A stretch of DNA of 64,000 nt from assembly GCF_022496765.1 (NCBI RefSeq), contig NZ_VANV01000009.1, positions 186,034 to 250,033 of the forward strand. The letters are read 5' to 3'. Within the stretch, counting starts at the first letter, position 1; each line of letters opens with the position of its first letter. Below the pieces are notes generated by a model. The model was not told the origin of the DNA. It saw only the letters and a list, made by a program, of their open reading frames with translations, and did not search any database. The DNA is from Acidaminobacter sp. JC074 (GTDB lineage Bacteria; Bacillota; Clostridia; Peptostreptococcales; Acidaminobacteraceae). A program made the translations under genes and the position numbers. Of this stretch, positions 58,985 through 64,000 are shown in pieces.

Positions 58985-61075
58985 ATGAAATCTATCAGTT
59001 TTAAAATCATATCAGCTATGCTGATTATCATCTTAATACTTACAGGTATTTTGAGTTTTGTTACCTATAGGATTACCAAATCTAGTATCAGTTTAGAGGT
59101 AGAAGAAAAGCTCGTTAGGCAGGCTCAGAATACTGCCGATGACATTGAGTTACTTCTTACCAAAACAGAATCCATCACAGACGCCCTGGCGGATGTGGTT
59201 GAAACAAGTATTGATATGGACCAGTTTGAACTCTCGAAACCTAATCAAGCAGCCTATGCAAAAGATTATTTGGAATACTTAAATCCAATAGTTATAGAAT
59301 TTGCAGAACATCTAGACTACAACATCGATGCTTATGTTGTTTTTTCACCAGATTATAGTAAGAGAATTCTTAATCAATCTTTAGTAATAGAAGATGGCGG
59401 TTCTTATGTTCTTTTAGATGCCCCACTTGAAAATGATTATGTTGCAGATGAAAACGATCCTGCATCTCAATGGTTCCATGGACCTAAACAGGCAGGTAAA
59501 GGCATTTGGTCAGAGCCTTATGAAGACCCAACAATCGGCGGTAATTTAATTACCTATTCTACCCCAATTTATGTAGATGGTACTTTTATCGGAGTGGTTG
59601 GTGTTGATATCGTCTTTGAAGTCTTTTCAAGCATGATTACAGATATTCGTATTCTTGATTCAGGTTATGCTTTCTTATTTGACTCAGATTATAACTACTT
59701 GGTACACAAAGATCTTACACCTGATCAAAACTTAACCACTATTGCCAATGGTGAGTTTGCCTATATGAAGGATATTTTTGATAGTTCTGAGCAAGGCCAC
59801 ATTTATTACACCTTTAATGGCGAAGATAAAATACAAGGTTTTGCCCATATATCCAACGGATGGGTGCTAGGTGTTGCGCCAGTAACCGATGAGATATTTG
59901 CAGGTCTTCATAGACTTCGTTTCATCACTTTTATGATTACATTTGTTGCCATTATCATTGCTGCAATCATTGCCTCTCTTGTTGGTAGTTCTATTGCAAG
60001 ACCAGTCAAAAGAATTACAGCCATCATTACTCGGATCTCTCATTTAGACCTAAGATCTGATCCTGCTGATGACAAACTACTTAAATACAGAGACGAAACA
60101 GGCCTAATGGCCCAAGAGCTTAAAACCATGACAAGCTCTCTAAACACCTTTGTCCATGAACTGATGAGTCAAGCAGGTCAACTAAACGTTGATGCAGACC
60201 ATCTATATACAGCAACAGTAGAAACCAGCCAATCTATAGAACAAGTTTCAAATGCAGTAACCGAGTTGGCTAGCGGTGCTAATAAACAAAGTGAAGATAC
60301 TTCACAAAGTATGGAAAAATTATATACACTTGATAGTAAAATCAATGATGTAGTTGATAACACGAGCATTATGATTGATCAAACTACACGTGTTAAAGAT
60401 GTCAATATGCAAACCAGCAAAACACTGGATGCACTGAACACCAATTTGACAACCACAAATGATACCATTAACAATGTAGCCAATCAGATTCAAGATCTTA
60501 AGGTGAAGTCTACAGCTATTGGCGAAGTAACTGGTTTAATTGATCAAATAGCAGAACAAACCAACCTACTTGCTTTGAATGCAGCCATTGAAGCTGCAAG
60601 AGCCGGTGAAGCTGGTAAGGGTTTTGCGGTTGTAGCTGATGAAGTTAGAAAACTTGCTGAAGAAACATCTATCTTAACCAAGAAGATTACTGAATCCATG
60701 AACGAGATTCAAGAAGGCATCGATGAATCTAATCAAGAGATGCACAAGGTCAAAGATGTTATTGAGAGCAACACAGAAATCTCTAACAACGTTGAAAAGG
60801 CCTTTGATCAAACCATTATGTCTATCAACGATGTTATGAATCAAATCAGTCTACTCAATGAAAATATCGATCAAGTACAAGCAGTTAAAGATGTTGTGAT
60901 AGAGGCCCTTAGAAATATCTCTGAAATCACTGAAGGCAACGCTGCATCAGCAGAAGAAGTTTCAGCTTCAGTTGAGCAGCAAAGCGCAACAATGATCACA
61001 ATAGAAGATATGTCTAAGACACTCAGTCAAATTGCTCAAAGTATCAATGACAATGTTGATAAATTTGAAGTATAA
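58985..61075 (+). CDS. Methyl-accepting chemotaxis protein (dCache type)
   Basis: A 696-residue chemoreceptor. A membrane helix (about 6-28), an extracellular dCache domain (to about 280; the DxxxPxxQWFxxP-like segment [12 protein letters not shown] is typical), a second helix and HAMP (about 290-370) are followed by the methylation helices and the signalling tip [40 protein letters not shown] region, present in full. It senses small ligands, often amino acids or organic acids, and controls CheA. ATG 58985 has AAGGAGG just upstream; an ATG 39 bases before lacks one. It ends exactly where the convergent methyltransferase gene ends. Confidence 0.93.
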   Translation: MKSISFKIISAMLIIILILTGILSFVTYRITKSSISLEVEEKLVRQAQNTADDIELLLTKTESITDALADVVETSIDMDQFELSKPNQAAYAKDYLEYLNPIVIEFAEHLDYNIDAYVVFSPDYSKRILNQSLVIEDGGSYVLLDAPLENDYVADENDPASQWFHGPKQAGKGIWSEPYEDPTIGGNLITYSTPIYVDGTFIGVVGVDIVFEVFSSMITDIRILDSGYAFLFDSDYNYLVHKDLTPDQNLTTIANGEFAYMKDIFDSSEQGHIYYTFNGEDKIQGFAHISNGWVLGVAPVTDEIFAGLHRLRFITFMITFVAIIIAAIIASLVGSSIARPVKRITAIITRISHLDLRSDPADDKLLKYRDETGLMAQELKTMTSSLNTFVHELMSQAGQLNVDADHLYTATVETSQSIEQVSNAVTELASGANKQSEDTSQSMEKLYTLDSKINDVVDNTSIMIDQTTRVKDVNMQTSKTLDALNTNLTTTNDTINNVANQIQDLKVKSTAIGEVTGLIDQIAEQTNLLALNAAIEAARAGEAGKGFAVVADEVRKLAEETSILTKKITESMNEIQEGIDESNQEMHKVKDVIESNTEISNNVEKAFDQTIMSINDVMNQISLLNENIDQVQAVKDVVIEALRNISEITEGNAASAEEVSASVEQQSATMITIEDMSKTLSQIAQSINDNVDKFEV

Positions 61076-61855
61076 TCATTTCTTTACAATATGACATAAA
61101 CAAATGTTTTTAAAAGGTTTTACCTCTTTGTACACCTTGTTGTATGATTGGTAAAACCTTTTTTCAATTTCACCGGCATCCAGATGTTCATAGATTAGAA
61201 AGTCGTGCTTGTCACACAGTTTTTCCAAGTGGTCATAATCAAAGCCATTTAAGATGGTCTCGTCTAAAGCGCCCCCCATTTTCTTTTGTATCAAATAACG
61301 CTCATCATAATCAAAGTTGGAATAATCTAAGACAAGGCTTGAACCTTTTGTCATCATAGAAGATAAATCTTTTAATAAGGTATCAAAAGTCTGAGGACCA
61401 ATGTAATAAATCAAGCCAAGCATACTGATAAAAAGTTTGCCACTTAAGCCAATAGAAGCTATGGATGTCTTCATAAGATCTAGATCATATGAAACCGAGC
61501 CAGCCTCTCTTTTTCTCCTGTCTACTAGAATTTCTTTATAATCTACTAAAACCACTTTTGATTCATTTAGAATTTTAGGACTTGGCATCAAGCCACAACC
61601 GACCATGACATACTTGTCAAAACCTAATCTCTTCTCTCCTGCTAGAACTTCATCATGATAGATAGATCTAGACAATACAATTGGACTCAAGACATTATTA
61701 ATAAAATAATCATAATCCTCATGCCTAGAAAATTCTTTTAGTATTCGATCGTACTCCTTCTCACTTAATAGCGACTTGTCTTCATTGTAAATCAGTCCCA
61801 TTTTGCATCTTGTACGATACATCCTAATAAACGCACTCATGATTGCTGTATTCAT
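61076..61855 (-). CDS. LCMT-like class I SAM methyltransferase
   Basis: A 259-residue methyltransferase of the leucine carboxyl methyltransferase (LCMT/PPM1) kind. It has MVGCGLMPSP, the glycine-rich SAM site, then VVLVDYKEIL with the ribose acidic residue, and a short region with DYSNFD. Bacterial members methylate small carboxylic acids, often in biosynthesis of secondary metabolites. ATG 61855 has GGAGG and is chosen over a start 42 bases earlier. It converges with the chemoreceptor gene, sharing a zero-gap end, and its coding strand carries a hairpin that terminates that gene. Confidence 0.75.
   Translation of the reverse strand: MNTAIMSAFIRMYRTRCKMGLIYNEDKSLLSEKEYDRILKEFSRHEDYDYFINNVLSPIVLSRSIYHDEVLAGEKRLGFDKYVMVGCGLMPSPKILNESKVVLVDYKEILVDRRKREAGSVSYDLDLMKTSIASIGLSGKLFISMLGLIYYIGPQTFDTLLKDLSSMMTKGSSLVLDYSNFDYDERYLIQKKMGGALDETILNGFDYDHLEKLCDKHDFLIYEHLDAGEIEKRFYQSYNKVYKEVKPFKNICLCHIVKK
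61112..61162 (+). terminator. Terminator of the chemoreceptor, inside the convergent gene
   Basis: AAAAGGTTTTACC (61112-61124) and GGTAAAACCTTTT (61150-61162) form a perfect 13-bp inverted repeat with a 25-base loop, followed on the plus strand by TT. The repeat is within the methyltransferase coding sequence. It is also symmetric for the other strand. Confidence 0.55.
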
Positions 61856-61941
61856 ATCAACCACCTCCACTATATTTAATACCAGAAGCTTTGACACCGA
61901 ACAAGACTTGATTTTTTTGACATTTTGTGGTAATATAATTT

Positions 61942-61970
61942 AAAAGAGGCGATAAAATTTCGCCTCTTTT
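61942..61970. terminator. Intrinsic terminator downstream of the ABC genes
   Basis: AAAAGAGGCGA and TCGCCTCTTTT form an 11-bp stem around a 7-base loop, with T runs on both sides. It ends the ABC exporter transcript (minus) before the methyltransferase promoter. Confidence 0.85.
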
Positions 61971-62036
61971 TTGTATTCGTCTTTCAATTATCACTTTTCA
62001 TAATTACGTTTGAAACGCTAAAAAATATGTTATATA

Positions 62037-62828
62037 TCAGTTCCCAGTCGACTCATAAGCTTTTAAACCCGATTTCCAAACAATCTGGTAAGCTATAAAC
62101 CATAATATACAAGCTACTAAGCAACAAGTGATCACAGTATGCTCAATAGCAGGCATACCTAAAAAGAAGGAAGCCGGTATAAAGGCCACAAAGGCAAATG
62201 GGATCACAAATGTTAAGACCATTTTGATAAACTGTGAAAAGATACTCATAGGATAAGATGAGAAATCCGCCAGCTGATACACGATAAATAGAAAGTGTTG
62301 TGATCTTTTGGTCCAAAGTGCTAGGGAACCCCCTATCAGCTTGATAGATGTATAAATCATAATCCCTGCTAGTATCACAACAAGTAGTAAAAGCCAATCT
62401 AGCAAATTAAAAGCCAAACCTAGCTTAGTATATGCATAAGTAAATATGGATACACCAATGATGATTTCTCCAAAAGCATCTGGCTGAAAACGTTCTGCAA
62501 TCAAATGAAACAGCGGATTAATAGGCCTGAGTAGATACTTATCAAATTGACCTGATCTGACATAAGAATTAGCCAGCAACCATAGATTGTCTGTAAAGAG
62601 ATGGTCTAATCCTCTTGGAATCTGACTTAATCCATAGATAAACAATACCTGATTATAAGACCATCCATTTAAATGAGGAATTCTTGAAAAGACCAAACTG
62701 ATAAAAATCAAGTTTGATGCTTGTAAGATGAAAAAAGACAACATACCTATAAAAAAGTCTGTCCGGTATTCCATCAGTGTCTTTAAGTATTGAAGGATAA
62801 ATACCTTATAAATTCTAATATATCTCAT
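62037..62828 (-). CDS. ABC-2 type exporter permease (second)
   Basis: A 263-residue membrane protein with about six helices, of the ABC-2 family (PF06182-like, e.g. daunorubicin-type efflux permeases). It has the motif GRDQ-like RSGQFDKYLLRPINPLFHLI near 95, a typical cytoplasmic loop with Pro and Arg, and GMPAIEHTV near 225. It directly follows the first permease gene with no gap. Together with the ATPase cut by the right edge it forms an exporter. The substrate is unknown. Confidence 0.85.
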   Translation of the reverse strand: MRYIRIYKVFILQYLKTLMEYRTDFFIGMLSFFILQASNLIFISLVFSRIPHLNGWSYNQVLFIYGLSQIPRGLDHLFTDNLWLLANSYVRSGQFDKYLLRPINPLFHLIAERFQPDAFGEIIIGVSIFTYAYTKLGLAFNLLDWLLLLVVILAGIMIYTSIKLIGGSLALWTKRSQHFLFIVYQLADFSSYPMSIFSQFIKMVLTFVIPFAFVAFIPASFFLGMPAIEHTVITCCLVACILWFIAYQIVWKSGLKAYESTGN

Positions 62829-63626
62829 TTAACCTCCTTGAACCGTCAATCTTGTTACAGCTTTTTTCCAGATCAAATAGTTACACACAATTAACAGTAA
62901 AATCCAGAACAATTGCTTGCCATAGGCTATTAGTATTTCTTCACCTGTGTACTTACCTAAAAAAATCATAACGGGCGTAAAGACCATGGACTTAAATGGC
63001 AAGAAGTCAAATACTTTTTGAATGCTTTCAGGAAAAAACACCAGCGGTATCAAAGCACCACTCATCAACCTAACGAGAGCAGACTTTCCAAATCCGATTC
63101 CCCATAAATTCTTAATATAAAATGCCAGCATACCAAAGATAAAATCAAATAAAAAACCTATGACGATACCGAAAAACAGGGATATCAAATAAAATGGTAT
63201 GCAAGCAAGTGAACCAATCTTAAAGATCAGAGTTAAAACTAGTAATGCGGGTATGATCAAAAGTACTGTGAAAAAAAGTGCCATCCCTAGTGTCTCAAAA
63301 AATATTCTTAAATGATAATGAATAGGTTTGATTAAGTTCATGACAATAGAGCCTTGTCTGATTTCATCTGCTATGATCCATACAGTACCCCCGTCAAGTG
63401 TTCTAAGGGATAAAAAGCCCATGACAATATAGCCTGTCATATCAAGCATGGTAAAGCCTTCTAAGACATCATTAGATGTATAAACAACCTTCCAAATATA
63501 ATAGACAACAAACATACCTATGGTCATACCAAACATGTATAAGAAGGTCTCCATGGGATATGCTAAAAACTCACCTTGTACAGCGGCCCTTGCAAAAGGC
63601 CAGTAGGTGTTCTTTAACTTCTTCAA
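62829..63626 (-). CDS. ABC-2 type exporter permease (first)
   Basis: A 265-residue membrane protein with about six helices. It shares the loop pattern of its neighbour (ADEIRQGSIVMNLIKPIHYHLR) near 95, so the two arose by duplication and form a heterodimer. It overlaps the ATPase gene by 4 bases and abuts the second permease. Confidence 0.85.
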   Translation of the reverse strand: MKKLKNTYWPFARAAVQGEFLAYPMETFLYMFGMTIGMFVVYYIWKVVYTSNDVLEGFTMLDMTGYIVMGFLSLRTLDGGTVWIIADEIRQGSIVMNLIKPIHYHLRIFFETLGMALFFTVLLIIPALLVLTLIFKIGSLACIPFYLISLFFGIVIGFLFDFIFGMLAFYIKNLWGIGFGKSALVRLMSGALIPLVFFPESIQKVFDFLPFKSMVFTPVMIFLGKYTGEEILIAYGKQLFWILLLIVCNYLIWKKAVTRLTVQGG

Positions 63627-64000
63627 GATACACCCCCTGTATAGAGCTTCTTAACAATTTCTTCTATGTTTTGGTCTTGTAGTGAAAAATCTAAAACCCT
63701 GTAATTTTCCATCACATAAGACAAGATATCAGCAACAGCGATTTGATCTTGATTAAAGGTGATTTTTAAAGCCCCTTCTTCTATTGCAACACGACTTTCA
63801 TAATCAGCCATAAACTGTGTCATGACCTCCACGTGTTGGTCTGACAGTCCATCAATTTTTAAAGAAAGTTGTCTTGTATTGCCAAATTGCTTGTTAATGG
63901 CCTCTTTGGACCCATCATAAATGATTTCGCCCTTATCAATAATCATAATCCTAGTAGCCAGTTCCTGAATATCACTCATATCATGTGTTGTTAAAATAAC
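63623..64000 (-). CDS. ABC transporter ATP-binding subunit, C-terminal part
   Basis: The last 125 residues of an ABC ATPase whose start lies past the right edge. It opens with VILTTHDMSDIQELATRIMIIDKGEII, the switch histidine region, and then a C-terminal domain of about 70 residues (IDGLSDQHVEVMTQFMAD) typical of DrrA-type exporters. It is the first gene of the exporter operon, with a 4-base overlap to the first permease. Confidence 0.9.
   Translation of the reverse strand, partial: VILTTHDMSDIQELATRIMIIDKGEIIYDGSKEAINKQFGNTRQLSLKIDGLSDQHVEVMTQFMADYESRVAIEEGALKITFNQDQIAVADILSYVMENYRVLDFSLQDQNIEEIVKKLYTGGVS

Noticed and set aside
1..64000. tRNA, rRNA, CRISPR arrays and prophage structural genes.
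   Set aside because: None seen on either strand by eye.

Overview
The window is AT-rich and most genes lie on the minus strand. It looks like a free-living, motile, anaerobic low-GC Firmicute (Clostridia). The evidence is AGGAGG-type ribosome binding sites, TTGACA/TATAAT promoters, a type IV pilus cluster without a secretin, an S-layer-homology protein, 4Fe-4S oxidoreductases, chemotaxis and cyclic-di-GMP enzymes, and a probable selenocysteine codon. I cannot name the genus.

Layout. 1-2341 is a decayed edge: a class-M-like sirtuin cut by the window edge, a TnpB-type IS605 transposase pseudogene with several lesions, and a frameshifted MATE exporter remnant. 2343-5361 is a two-gene redox operon, a reductive-dehalogenase-like Fe-S protein plus a NuoF-tail/GltD-type flavoprotein. 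5547-6811 (plus strand) holds a single-domain response regulator and a MshEN-CheX protein. 6856-10039 is a thiol or peptide ligase pair whose first enzyme is fused to a TetR repressor. 10131-18894 holds a two-component pair, a TPR protein and a large SLH surface protein.

19002-34202 is one long type IV pilus operon: DivIVA-like coiled coil, pilB, pilT, pilC, two major pilins, minor pilins, pilM, pilN, pilO, large minor components, prepilin peptidase and finally an HD-GYP phosphodiesterase. It starts with a leader RNA that ends in an intrinsic terminator. Two further leaders with the same layout and shared motifs precede a Y_Y_Y-type protein (38205) and a secreted zinc metallopeptidase/adhesin (42312). 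I cannot assign these leaders to a riboswitch class I know. A REC-DUF2294 regulator and a hybrid kinase lie beside the pilus operon.

42527-46033 is a GH20 hexosaminidase/TetR/GPH symporter operon with a clear palindromic operator. 46059-50609 holds an EF-hand-like protein, an MBL-fold hydrolase and a second 7TM kinase paralogous to the first. 50683-53203 is an ArsR-controlled metal efflux operon. Its P-type ATPase has an in-frame UGA exactly where an earlier copy of the same motif has Cys, followed by a SECIS-like hairpin. 53231-64000 holds small proteins, a GGDEF cyclase, a flagellar YvyF-like protein, an ATPase/unknown pair, a nitroreductase, a chemoreceptor, a methyltransferase and an ABC-2 exporter cut by the right edge.

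The main themes are surface behaviour (pili, adhesins, chemotaxis, c-di-GMP turnover) and redox/thiol/metal chemistry. The most interesting items are the probable selenoprotein ATPase, the three-member leader-RNA family, the TetR-glutamate-cysteine-ligase fusion and the dehalogenase-like operon. No tRNA, rRNA or CRISPR array was seen, and no gene-free stretch exceeds about 300 bases.
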